In this document: positions 23,859-31,646 of the stretch, piece by piece
Layout: the number at the start of each line of letters is the position of its first letter
How positions within the stretch are numbered: position 1 is the first letter of the stretch
Origin: Oscillospiraceae bacterium Zagget6
Lineage (GTDB): Bacteria > Bacillota > Clostridia > Oscillospirales > Oscillospiraceae
NCBI GenBank assembly: GCA_001941075.1
Contig: MSHH01000086.1
Coordinates: 27,760-77,840 of the forward strand
Reading direction: 5' to 3'
Length of the DNA: 50,081 nt
The notes under the pieces: model-generated
The model's input: the letters and a program-made list of their open reading frames with translations, nothing else
Told to the model about the DNA's origin: nothing
Databases searched by the model: none
Translations under genes and position numbers: made by a program

Positions 23859-24892
23859 CGGACTTCCACCACGTGGAACCCGGCGGCCTTTTTCAGCCGG
23901 TTGCCCACAGCCAAGCCCAGCCCCTCGGAGTCGGGGCACTGGGCGTAAATTTCCTGCACCTGGGTGCTGTCGAAGGCCCGCAGCGCGTCGAACACCCGCC
24001 GGGCCTGCTCCGCCTTGTCCTCCACGCTGCCCAGAGACTGCACCACCTGCTCCGGGTAACGCTCTGCGAACTCGTCAAAGCAGATGACCCCGGAGTACCG
24101 GCCCACGTTGGCTTGAATGAACCGGGCGCTGCGCTCCGGCTCCCCTACCACCACGGTGACGGGTGCCTTGGGCGCATAATGCCGATAGGCCATGCCCGGG
24201 GCGCGGGGAACCTCGCCGGGGGCCGGTTCACTGGTGACCGCCCCGTTGATGCGGACGGTGCCAATCACCGCCTGAATGTCCTCCAGCGGCATCCCGCCGG
24301 GGCGGAGCAGCTGGGGCGGCTCACAGGTCAGGTCGATGATGGTGGACTCCACCCCCACGGCGCAGTCTCCCCCGTCTACGATACCCTCGATTTTGCCCGC
24401 CATGTCCTCGATGACGTGCTGGGCTGTGGTGCAGCTGGGGCGGCCTGACGTGTTGGCGCTGGGGGCTGCCACCGGCACCCCCGCCGCCCGGATAATGGCT
24501 AACGCCACCGGATGGGAGGGGCAGCGAACGGCAACAGTATCCAGCCCGCCGGTGGTGCGCTTGGGCACCACGTCTTTTGCCTGCAAAATCATGGTCAGGG
24601 GGCCGGGCCAGAACTTCTCCGCCAGACGGTAGGCCACCTTCGGCACGTTTTTGCAATAGTCCGCCAGCCAGTCCGCCGAGGGGACGTGGATGATGAGCGG
24701 GTTGTTAGAGGGGCGTCCTTTGGCCTCGTAGATGCGGCGCACCGCGTCCTCGTTCAACGCGTCTGCCCCCAAGCCGTAGACGGTCTCCGTGGGGATGGCT
24801 ACCAATCCGCCCTCCCGGATAATATGCGCGGCCTGGTCGATCTCTTCCTGAAATCCCTCGACCTCGGGGATGATAAACAGCTTGGTTCTCAT
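23855..24892 (-). CDS. tsaC: Threonylcarbamoyl-AMP synthase (Sua5 type)
   Basis: Makes threonylcarbamoyl-AMP from threonine, bicarbonate and ATP for the t6A37 modification of ANN-reading tRNAs. It has 345 residues: a YrdC domain (about 10-210) with the KGR motif in YEAKGRPSNNPLIIHV, AVRCPSHPVALAIIRAAGVPVAAPSANTSG and STIIDLT, followed by the linker and the C-terminal Sua5 domain (about 230-345; PGMAYRHYAP, VGNRLKKAAGFHVVEV). The two-domain form is usual in Firmicutes. The TsaD-like protein at 3.7 kb shares the pathway fold but is probably not its partner. It lies 18 nt after prfA. Confidence 0.94.
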   Translation of the reverse strand: MRTKLFIIPEVEGFQEEIDQAAHIIREGGLVAIPTETVYGLGADALNEDAVRRIYEAKGRPSNNPLIIHVPSADWLADYCKNVPKVAYRLAEKFWPGPLTMILQAKDVVPKRTTGGLDTVAVRCPSHPVALAIIRAAGVPVAAPSANTSGRPSCTTAQHVIEDMAGKIEGIVDGGDCAVGVESTIIDLTCEPPQLLRPGGMPLEDIQAVIGTVRINGAVTSEPAPGEVPRAPGMAYRHYAPKAPVTVVVGEPERSARFIQANVGRYSGVICFDEFAERYPEQVVQSLGSVEDKAEQARRVFDALRAFDSTQVQEIYAQCPDSEGLGLAVGNRLKKAAGFHVVEVR

Positions 24893-24910
24893 GCTTTGCC
24901 TCTTAACGGT

Positions 24911-25978
24911 TTATAACGAATGTTCCGCCAGCTTCTCCGCTTGTGCGGCAGAGGCCAGCGCGTCGATCAGCTCGTCCAGCGCTCCATCCAAGACGTTGTC
25001 CAGCTTGTAAAGGGTCAATCCGATCCGGTGGTCCGTGACCCGGCCCTGAGGGAAGTTGTAGGTGCGGATGCGCTCGTTGCGCATCCCCGTTCCCACCTGG
25101 CTGCGGCGGTCCGCCGCCACCGTTTCCTGCTGCTCCCGCAGCTTTTGCTGGTAGAGCCTGGCCCGCAGAATTTCCAGCGCCCGGTCTTTGTTTTGGAACT
25201 GGCTGCGCTGGTCCTGACACTCCACCACCGTCCCCGTGGGGATGTGGGTCACGCGGATGGCGGAGGAGGTCTTGTTGATGTGCTGGCCTCCCGCGCCGGA
25301 GCTGCGGAAGGTGTCGATGCGCAGGTCGTTTTTGTCCAGCTCGAACTCCACCTCGTCCACCTCCGGTAGCACCGCCACGGTGACGGTGGAGGTGTGGACC
25401 CGTCCGCCGGACTCGGTCTCCGGCACCCGCTGGACCCGGTGAACGCCGGATTCGTACTTCATGCGGGAATAAACGTCCTCGCCGCTGACAGTAAAGGTGA
25501 TTTCCTTTACACCACCCAGCTCGGTCAGACTGGCGTTGGCGACCTCCTGTTTCCAGCCCCGCCGGTCGCCATACATGCCGTACATCCGATACAGGGAGTG
25601 AGCGAACAGGGCGGCCTCCTCTCCCCCGACCCCGGCGCGGATCTCCACGATGACGTTTTTGCCGTCGTTGGGGTCTTTAGGCAGCAGCAGGATTTGCAGC
25701 TCCCGCTCCAGCCGCTGAGCGTCCTCTTTGGCGGTCTGGTACTCCTCCGCCGCCAGCGCCCGCAGCTCCGGGTCCGGGTCGCGGGACAGCTCCTCGGACT
25801 GCTCCATCGTCTCCTGACAGCGCTGCCACGCCCGGTAGGTGGTCACCAGCTCCTCCAGCTCCCGCAGTTCCCGGTTCAGTTTTGCCACCAGAGCGGCGTC
25901 GTCGTAGGTTTCCGGCTGGTTGAGCCGGGCCTGTACCAGACTGTACCTCTGCTCCAGCTGCCGCAATTTTTCAAACAT
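24911..25978 (-). CDS. prfA: Peptide chain release factor 1
   Basis: Recognises UAG and UAA stop codons and triggers peptide release. It has 355 residues. The catalytic loop SSGAGGQHINKTSSAIR near 225 carries GGQ. The codon-reading PxT motif lies in QRVPETESGGRVHTST near 185, the form expected for RF1 rather than RF2. The ATG at 25978 has AAAGGAACG upstream and lies 1 nt after the stop of the YdcF-like gene. The GGQ methylase gene prmC, often adjacent, is absent here; tsaC follows directly. Confidence 0.96.
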   Translation of the reverse strand: MFEKLRQLEQRYSLVQARLNQPETYDDAALVAKLNRELRELEELVTTYRAWQRCQETMEQSEELSRDPDPELRALAAEEYQTAKEDAQRLERELQILLLPKDPNDGKNVIVEIRAGVGGEEAALFAHSLYRMYGMYGDRRGWKQEVANASLTELGGVKEITFTVSGEDVYSRMKYESGVHRVQRVPETESGGRVHTSTVTVAVLPEVDEVEFELDKNDLRIDTFRSSGAGGQHINKTSSAIRVTHIPTGTVVECQDQRSQFQNKDRALEILRARLYQQKLREQQETVAADRRSQVGTGMRNERIRTYNFPQGRVTDHRIGLTLYKLDNVLDGALDELIDALASAAQAEKLAEHSL

Positions 25979-25979
25979 A

Positions 25980-26753
25980 TTATATCGTTCCTTTGTCAAA
26001 CAGCCAGGATTTCACCAGCGCCGCGCCCTCTCTGGCCCGGAAGTAGGTCTTGTAGAAAATTCCGCCCGGCAACGGTGTGGAGAGGGTGCTGATGTCCAGC
26101 CCAATGCGCCGGGCCAGCAGCTTCACCCGCGCCAAATGCGCCCCGTTGCTGACCACCAGCAGGTTTTCCGTGGAAATGCCCTGATTTTGCAGCAGCCGGG
26201 CGGAAAACAGCAGGTTTTCCAGGGTGTTGGTGGCGCTTTCCTCCAACAGAATCTGCTCCCGTGGGAATCCAGCCTCTTCCAGGTAATCCGCCATGCAGGA
26301 GGCTTCGGAGACCGGCTCATCGTCCCCCATCCCGCCGGTGACCACCACGGTCATGTCCGGGTGGGCGTCCAGATAGTCCAAGGCGGCATTCAGCCGCGCT
26401 TTCAGCACCGGGGAGGGTTCGTGGTTCCAGAGATTCGCCCCCAGAATCACCATGACCTCCGGTTCCCCGTTGATTTGGCTGTCAGAGTTGGTGTAAATCA
26501 TCGCTTCCAGCCCTCCAAATAACACGCAGACCGCCAGCACCCCGGCGGCGGTGGCCCGGAGCAGCCATTTTCTCTGGCGGGGCGGCAGCAGCGCGGCCAC
26601 CGTCAGCAGCGCCAACAGCGCCGCCAGACCCCACAGGACCATCGCTCCAAAGAGCCACGGGCGGCCTCCCGCGTATAACAAATATCCTCCGGCGGCCAGC
26701 AGGAGCAGCGCTCCCGCCCCGCCCAGGGGCCAGCGCCGAGCCAACGCGTTCAC
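25980..26753 (-). CDS. YdcF/ElyC-like DUF218 membrane protein
   Basis: About 257 residues. Two to three hydrophobic segments at the N-terminus (about 8-75) anchor a DUF218 domain (about 85-245). The domain contains VILGANLWNHEPSPVLKARL, VVVTGGMGDDEPVSEASCM, ILLEESATNTLENLLFS and VVSNGAHLARVKLLARR, the standard set for YdcF/SanA/ElyC proteins, some of which affect envelope carrier-lipid recycling. Substrate unknown. I start it at the GTG at 26753, which overlaps the ABC-F stop as GTGA and has GGAGG about 9 nt upstream; the longer frame is ABC-F sequence in another frame. Confidence 0.85.
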   Translation of the reverse strand: MNALARRWPLGGAGALLLLAAGGYLLYAGGRPWLFGAMVLWGLAALLALLTVAALLPPRQRKWLLRATAAGVLAVCVLFGGLEAMIYTNSDSQINGEPEVMVILGANLWNHEPSPVLKARLNAALDYLDAHPDMTVVVTGGMGDDEPVSEASCMADYLEEAGFPREQILLEESATNTLENLLFSARLLQNQGISTENLLVVSNGAHLARVKLLARRIGLDISTLSTPLPGGIFYKTYFRAREGAALVKSWLFDKGTI

Positions 26754-28642
26754 TGCTCCGCCTCCAGCTCCAGGGACAGTGTCTCCCACTCCTCGTAGAG
26801 GGCGGCAAGCTGTTCCTCCAACGACTGCTGCTCCACTGTCAGCTCCTGGAGCCGCTGGTAGTCGGTGGCGTGGGCCTCCATCTCGCCCTCCAGTTCGGCC
26901 TGTCGCTCCTCGGTTTTGGCGATCTCCCGCTCGATTTGGTTCAGGCGTTTTTCCAGCTGCTTGGTGCCGCCGGTGCGCCTGGGCTTTTCCTTTTTGGGTT
27001 TCTCCACCTTGGGCTGGAGGACGCTGCGCAGCTCCTCTTCACGGGCCTTTTTCGCCAGCCACGCCTCATAGCCGCCCCGGAAGTCGGTGATGTGTCCGTC
27101 CTCCAGCACCCAAATGCGGGTGGCGAACCGGTTGATGAAATACCGGTCATGGGAGACGAACAGCAGTGCCCCGTCGTACTCCTCCACGGCGGACTCGATC
27201 CACTCTCTGGAGGCGATGTCCAGGTGGTTGGTGGGTTCGTCCAGCACCAACAGGTTGATGCGCTGGTCCATGAGCATACACAGCCGCAGACGGCTCTGCT
27301 CTCCGCCGGAGAGGGTGGAGACTTCCTTGAATACGTCGTCCCCCTGGAAGCGGAAGGCCCCCAGCCGGTCTCGGGCCTCCTGCGCCGAACAGTTCTGGGC
27401 GTAGAGCATGGTGTCCAGCAGCGTCCGGTCAGGCCGGTCAAAGCGGATAATCTGGGGCAGATAGCCGGGACGCACCGAGGGGCCAAAGTGGATATTTCCC
27501 CGGTAATCCTTGTCCTCCCCCAGCAGAATTTTCAAAAAGGTGGTCTTGCCGGTGCCGTTGTCCCCCAGCAGGGCGATACGCTCTCCGCCGATGACCTCTA
27601 AATTCACATCCGAGAACAGGCTGCGGCTGCAGAAGGACTTGCCCAGCCCGGTCAGGGTAAACAGCTCGTCTCCCCGGAAGTCCCGGGTGGCAAAGCCCAT
27701 GGTCATAGCCCGCTCTTTTGCCACGGGACGGCCTGTGGTGCGCAGCCGCTCTACCCGCTTCTCGATGGCGAAGGCGGTCTTGTGCATTTTCTCCGTCCCC
27801 CGCTCGTGCATCAGGGTGGCGGTGGCGGTCAGCTGGGCGATTTTGGCCTGCTCTTTTTGGTACTGCTTCAGCTGCTCCTGGTAGCGTTTTTCCTTCTCCA
27901 CCACGTAGAACGAGTAGTTTCCGGCATAGAAGCTGGCCTTGCCCCGGTCAATTTCGATGACCCGGTTCACCACCCGGTCCAGGAAGTACCGGTCATGGGA
28001 GATGGCCAGCACGGTTCCCCGGAACCCGTCCAAGTAACGCTCCAGCCACTCCACGGCGTGGAGGTCCAGGTGGTTGGTGGGTTCGTCCAGCAACAGGATG
28101 TCCGTGTCCTCCAGAATCAGACGTCCCAGGTTGACGCGGGTCTTTTCACCGCCGGAGAGCATCTCGAAGGGCTGCTTGCGCATCTCCGGCGAAATGCCCA
28201 AGCCGTTGCAGACCTTGCTGATTTGCACCGGGATGTCATAGCCCCCCGCACGGGCAAACTCCGCGCTGAGGAAGTCGTAGCGGTTCAAAGTCTCGGAAGA
28301 GACATCGCCCGCCGCCATTTTCGCGGCCAACTCCTCCATCTCCCGCTCCATTTTGTGGACCCGGACGAAAGCGTCGTCCAGCACCCCCTCCACGGTGCAG
28401 CCGTAGGGGTAGACGGGGATCTGAGAGATGAGACCCATCCGCTTGCCGGGGGCGATGGAGACCACGCCCTCGTCGTAGTCGTATTCCCCGGTCAAAATCT
28501 TGAACAGGGTGGTCTTTCCGCAGCCGTTTTTGCCCAGGATGCCCACGCGCTCCCCCTGATTCACCTGGAAGGAGAGGCCGTCCAGCAGGTTGTCCCCAAT
28601 GGTAAAGGATTTTACCAGATTTGTCACCGATACGTCGATCAT
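26750..28642 (-). CDS. ABC-F family ATPase (Uup/YfmR-like)
   Basis: A 630-residue soluble protein with two ABC cassettes and no membrane domain. Walker A motifs are GKNGCGKTTLFK near 36 and GDNGTGKTTFLK near 360; signature motifs are LSGGEKTRVNLGR and LSGGEQSRLRLCM; both D-loops read LLDEPTNHLD / VLDEPTNHLD. The linker between the cassettes (about 235-315) is charged and helical. A C-terminal basic segment and coiled coil (about 530-630) is typical of Uup/YfmR. ABC-F proteins act on ribosomes, easing stalls or protecting from antibiotics; a housekeeping role is likelier than resistance given its place between murF and prfA. Confidence 0.92.
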   Translation of the reverse strand: MIDVSVTNLVKSFTIGDNLLDGLSFQVNQGERVGILGKNGCGKTTLFKILTGEYDYDEGVVSIAPGKRMGLISQIPVYPYGCTVEGVLDDAFVRVHKMEREMEELAAKMAAGDVSSETLNRYDFLSAEFARAGGYDIPVQISKVCNGLGISPEMRKQPFEMLSGGEKTRVNLGRLILEDTDILLLDEPTNHLDLHAVEWLERYLDGFRGTVLAISHDRYFLDRVVNRVIEIDRGKASFYAGNYSFYVVEKEKRYQEQLKQYQKEQAKIAQLTATATLMHERGTEKMHKTAFAIEKRVERLRTTGRPVAKERAMTMGFATRDFRGDELFTLTGLGKSFCSRSLFSDVNLEVIGGERIALLGDNGTGKTTFLKILLGEDKDYRGNIHFGPSVRPGYLPQIIRFDRPDRTLLDTMLYAQNCSAQEARDRLGAFRFQGDDVFKEVSTLSGGEQSRLRLCMLMDQRINLLVLDEPTNHLDIASREWIESAVEEYDGALLFVSHDRYFINRFATRIWVLEDGHITDFRGGYEAWLAKKAREEELRSVLQPKVEKPKKEKPRRTGGTKQLEKRLNQIEREIAKTEERQAELEGEMEAHATDYQRLQELTVEQQSLEEQLAALYEEWETLSLELEAEQ

Positions 28643-28669
28643 TGTCTCTAATCTACCACCATTTTCAAT

Positions 28670-28693
28670 CTGTGAAGTATATTAACTTCACAG
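28670..28693 (-). promoter_or_regulatory. Perfect hairpin between murF and the ABC-F gene
   Basis: CTGTGAAGT and ACTTCACAG pair perfectly around a 6-nt AT loop. It lies 8 nt after the murF stop and 28 nt before the ABC-F start, without a T run: an operator, processing site or attenuator rather than a terminator. Confidence 0.5.
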
Positions 28694-28700
28694 CTTTGTT

Positions 28701-30095
28701 TCATTCTTTTTCGCTGGTAATGGTCTTGATATACTCCACCAGCTCTTCCATTTTCATGCCCCGGCTGGCCTTGCACAGCACTGTACACCCCGGCTTGACC
28801 ACCTGATCCAACACGGCCTTGGCCTCTTCCTTGGTGGGACGGGTATAGCACTCCGTTCCGGGGTACTCCGCCGCGCCGTTGTAGATGTTTTCCGCCAAGT
28901 CGCCCACGGCGATGAGGATGTCGATGCCGCACTGTCCCACAAAGCGGCCCACGCCCTCGTGGAGGGTGGGACCCAGGGACCCCAGCTCCAGCATATCCCC
29001 CAGTACGGCAATGCGTTTGCCGCCGGAGAACTTAGACAGCACGTCCACCGCCGCCCGCATGGACTGGGGGTTGGCGTTGTAGGTGTCGTTGAGAATGGTG
29101 ATTCCCTCCCCCCGGTGGATGATGTCCATCCGCATCCGGGTGGGGACAAAGGCGGTGACGCCCCGGCGAATCTCCTCGGTGGTCATGCCGAGCCAGCTGC
29201 CCACGGCGCTGGCGGAGAGAACCGAGTAAATCATATAACCGCCCAATCCGGGGATGGTCTGCTTCCAGCTGTCCTGGGGGGCCTTGACCTCCATGACCAT
29301 GTGGTCGTCATAGTTCTCATCCAGGCTGACGCAGCGGAAAGTGTTCCCCTCCTCCGCGCCGTACCACATGATTTGCTGGCGCAGCTTACCCTCCAGGGTG
29401 CGCAGCAACGGGTCGTCTCCGTTGAGGACGGCCGCGCCCTTGCCGGTCATGCTGTTGAAAATCTCGCTCTTGGCCCGGAGGGTGTTCTCCCGGCTGCCCA
29501 GATTCTCGATGTGGGCGTCACCGATGTTGGTGATGACTGCCACGTCCGGGCAGACGATTTTGGTCAGGTAGTCGATTTCCCCCAGATGGTTCATGCCCAT
29601 CTCCACCACGGCCACCTCATGCTGGCTGTCCAGCCGAAACAGGGTCTTGGGGACGCCGATGTTGTTGTTAAAGTTGCCCTCGGTTTTCAGCACCCGGAAC
29701 CGCTCGCTCAACACGGCGGCAATCATGTCCTTGGTGGTGGTCTTGCCCACGCTGCCGGTGACACCCACCACCTTCACCTGGAACTTGTGACGGTAGTACC
29801 GGGCCAGGTCGCCCAGTGCCAGGGTGGTGTCCTCCACCTTAATATAAAACTTCTCCGGGTCGTAGTGGTTCAGCTCCACGGCGGTCAGCGTCCCGGCGGC
29901 GCCGGATTGCAGGGCTTTTGCAATGTAGGTGTGGCCGTCGAACCGCTCCCCCACCAGAGGGACGAACAGCGCCCCCTGGCTCATGGTCCGGCTGTCGGTG
30001 TCCACAGAGTTGACCAGAACGTTCAGGTTGCGAAAGCTGCCCAGCAGTTTGCCGTGGACGGCTTCGACGATTTCCCGCAGGGTAATGGGTTCCAT
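28701..30095 (-). CDS. murF: UDP-MurNAc-tripeptide--D-alanyl-D-alanine ligase
   Basis: Adds the D-Ala-D-Ala dipeptide to the peptidoglycan precursor in the cytoplasm. It has 464 residues. The N-terminal substrate domain (TLREIVEAVHGKLLG, SRTMSQGALFVPLVGERFDGH) precedes the ATP-binding loop GVTGSVGKTTTKDM near 112. NNNIGVPKTLF, EMGMNHLGEI and the Mur-ligase C-terminal domain (INDTYNANPQSMRAAVDVL near 345) follow. The ATG at 30095 has AGGAGAAAA upstream and lies 18 nt after ddl, the gene for its dipeptide substrate. Confidence 0.96.
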   Translation of the reverse strand: MEPITLREIVEAVHGKLLGSFRNLNVLVNSVDTDSRTMSQGALFVPLVGERFDGHTYIAKALQSGAAGTLTAVELNHYDPEKFYIKVEDTTLALGDLARYYRHKFQVKVVGVTGSVGKTTTKDMIAAVLSERFRVLKTEGNFNNNIGVPKTLFRLDSQHEVAVVEMGMNHLGEIDYLTKIVCPDVAVITNIGDAHIENLGSRENTLRAKSEIFNSMTGKGAAVLNGDDPLLRTLEGKLRQQIMWYGAEEGNTFRCVSLDENYDDHMVMEVKAPQDSWKQTIPGLGGYMIYSVLSASAVGSWLGMTTEEIRRGVTAFVPTRMRMDIIHRGEGITILNDTYNANPQSMRAAVDVLSKFSGGKRIAVLGDMLELGSLGPTLHEGVGRFVGQCGIDILIAVGDLAENIYNGAAEYPGTECYTRPTKEEAKAVLDQVVKPGCTVLCKASRGMKMEELVEYIKTITSEKE

Positions 30096-30113
30096 TTTCT
30101 CCTCCTGTCCCGG

Positions 30114-31160
30114 TCAGCCCCTGATGCGCAGGGACTCGTTGACGATGGTTTCGCACAGCTCGCCGTAGCTGATGCCCACCACGGCGGCCTCCTGGGGCAC
30201 CAGACTGGTGGGGGTCATGCCGGGCAGGGTGTTGATCTCCAAAAACCAGGGGGTGCCGTCCTCGGTGACGATGAAATCCGCCCGGGCGTACACCGCCATA
30301 CCTACGGCGCGGAACACCTTTTCGGTGTCCTCCCGCAGGCGGCGTTCCCACTCTTCCGGGATGGGTGCCGGGGTGACTTCCTCCGCCGCGCCGGGCTGGT
30401 ACTTGTTCTCGTAGTCGTAAAAGCCGGTCTTGGAGATAATTTCAATGGAGGGCAGCGCCCGGTCCACCAGGTAGGCCACCTGAATTTCACGACCAGCCAC
30501 ATACTGCTCCAGCACCACGCTGGCTCCCAGGGGAACGCAGTTCTCCAGCGCCTGCACCAGCTCCTCCCGGGTGCGGGCAATGGCTACGCCGATGGAGCTG
30601 CCGGAGGCCAGCGGCTTCACCACCACAGGGAGGGCGGTGCGCTGGGCGATGGCAGGGATGTCCGCCGGAGTGTAGGTGACCTTTTCCCAGGCAGGGGTCT
30701 GGACCCCGGTGGGGATGACCAGCTTTTTGGTCAGGTCTTTGTCCATGGCAATGGCCGCCGCCAGGAACCCGGTGCCAGTGAAGGGGATGCCCAGGGTCTC
30801 CAGGGTGGCCTGGATGCGCCCGTCCTCGCCGCAGGCCCCGTGGAGGGCCAGAAAGACGATGTCCGCCAGTCGGCACAGCTCCAACACGCCTTTCCCAAAG
30901 AGGCTGTCGCTTTTCCACTTCCGGGACACTTTCAGCGCTGCCAGATCCGGGGCCTGACGGGAGACCTTTTTCCAGTGTTCGGGCAGCGGGGCCTGAAACA
31001 ACGCCTCCAGAGACTGGGTCTCGTCCTCAATGCCCAGGTACAGATCCACCAAGGCCACCTGATGGCCCCGGCCCCGCAGAGCTTCGGACACCAACACGCC
31101 GGAGGACAGGGAGACGTTGCGCTCGTCGCTGAGGCCCCCCGCTAAAACAACGATTTTCAT
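30114..31160 (-). CDS. ddl: D-alanine--D-alanine ligase
   Basis: ATP-grasp enzyme that joins two D-alanines for murF. It has 348 residues. VLAGGLSDERNVSLSSG opens the N-terminal domain and HGACGEDGRIQATLE follows. The lid/omega-loop segment KTGFYDYENKYQPG near 205 has the Tyr-containing form of D-Ala-D-Ala ligases rather than the D-Ala-D-Lac form of VanA-type enzymes, so vancomycin resistance is not suggested. Metal ligands appear in FLEINTLPGMTPTSL near 300. I start it at the ATG at 31160 with AAAGGAG about 11 nt upstream; the open frame to 31322 adds residues unlike any ddl. Confidence 0.95.
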   Translation of the reverse strand: MKIVVLAGGLSDERNVSLSSGVLVSEALRGRGHQVALVDLYLGIEDETQSLEALFQAPLPEHWKKVSRQAPDLAALKVSRKWKSDSLFGKGVLELCRLADIVFLALHGACGEDGRIQATLETLGIPFTGTGFLAAAIAMDKDLTKKLVIPTGVQTPAWEKVTYTPADIPAIAQRTALPVVVKPLASGSSIGVAIARTREELVQALENCVPLGASVVLEQYVAGREIQVAYLVDRALPSIEIISKTGFYDYENKYQPGAAEEVTPAPIPEEWERRLREDTEKVFRAVGMAVYARADFIVTEDGTPWFLEINTLPGMTPTSLVPQEAAVVGISYGELCETIVNESLRIRG

Positions 31161-31293
31161 ACAGTTAAAACTCCTTTTCGCGGAGATCAGGCGGCAGTTT
31201 CGTCCCGGCACACAGCGCAGAACAGAAAAGTGGGGCTTGCACCCTCTCGCCAGGCAAAAGGCCGCCGAGCCGATAAGATTGCATACAGTATAT

Positions 31294-31322
31294 AGTATAG
31301 CACACCGGAAAGCGTAACACAA
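31294..31322 (-). promoter_or_regulatory. Candidate sigma-A promoter of ddl-murF
   Basis: Minus strand: TTGTGT, 17 bp, TATACT. It implies a leader of about 125 nt before ddl, with no structure I recognise. Confidence 0.65.
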
Positions 31323-31380
31323 CCGAAAAATCAGGGGGATTCCGGAGCAAAAAAAATTCCGCTCACAGCTAAATTTCCTC

Positions 31381-31409
31381 TTGCAAAACGGCGGAGAGGG
31401 TGGTACAAT
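31381..31409 (+). promoter_or_regulatory. Sigma-A promoter of the SRP RNA gene
   Basis: TTGCAA, 17 bp, TACAAT; start expected about 7 nt later, at the base of the SRP RNA stem. Confidence 0.88.
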
Positions 31410-31416
31410 ATGCGAT

Positions 31417-31550
31417 AGCTCCGGCGGGGCGAAGAGACGGTCCTGCGCAACGGCAGACCGTGAACCAGGTCAGGCGGGGAACCGAGCAGCCTTAAGCGGA
31501 CCCTGTTGTGTGCCGCAGACAGCCGTTTCCAAACTCTGCCGGAGTGTTTT
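31417..31550 (+). ncRNA. ffs: Signal recognition particle RNA, small bacterial type
   Basis: The universally conserved S-domain tip is at about 31465-31494: CCAGGTCAGG, a tetraloop-bearing GGGGAACC segment, then GAGCAGCCTTA, which is the Ffh binding site. The two ends pair perfectly as CTCCGGC (31419-31425) with GCCGGAG (31538-31544), closing one long hairpin of about 125 nt with no Alu domain. It is followed by TGTTTTATT, which makes the terminal stem a terminator. It carries Ffh for co-translational membrane targeting. The dnaX neighbourhood is common for this gene in Firmicutes. Confidence 0.94.
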
Positions 31551-31627
31551 ATTAGCTATTAGCTATTAGCCGTTAGCTGTTGGTCAGATACTGCCAGCTA
31601 AGAGCTAGGAGCTAATAGCTAATCGCT
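31551..31627. repeat. Dispersed heptad element, TTAGCTA family, copy 2 (short, reversed)
   Basis: AGCTATT, AGCTATT, AGCCGTT, AGCTGTT heptads at the left and AGCTAAG/AGCTAGG/AGCTAAT words at the right face each other across GGTCAGATACTGCC. The centre matches the reverse complement of the right end of copy 1. It starts at the end of the SRP RNA and ends just before the dnaX ribosome binding site. Confidence 0.75.
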
Positions 31628-31646
31628 TATTTTGGAGGTGGGAGCG

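Noticed and set aside
28959..31145. A 728-codon open frame on the plus strand opposite murF and ddl
   Set aside because: It is an antisense shadow of high-GC genes: no domain pattern, His/Gly/Val-rich composition, and both opposite genes are certain. Similar long shadows opposite ftsK (17909-19723), uppP and the transporter were rejected for the same reason.
30114..31160. VanA-type D-Ala-D-Lac ligase (vancomycin resistance)
   Set aside because: The omega-loop has the Tyr-containing D-Ala-D-Ala form and no vanH or vanX neighbours are present.
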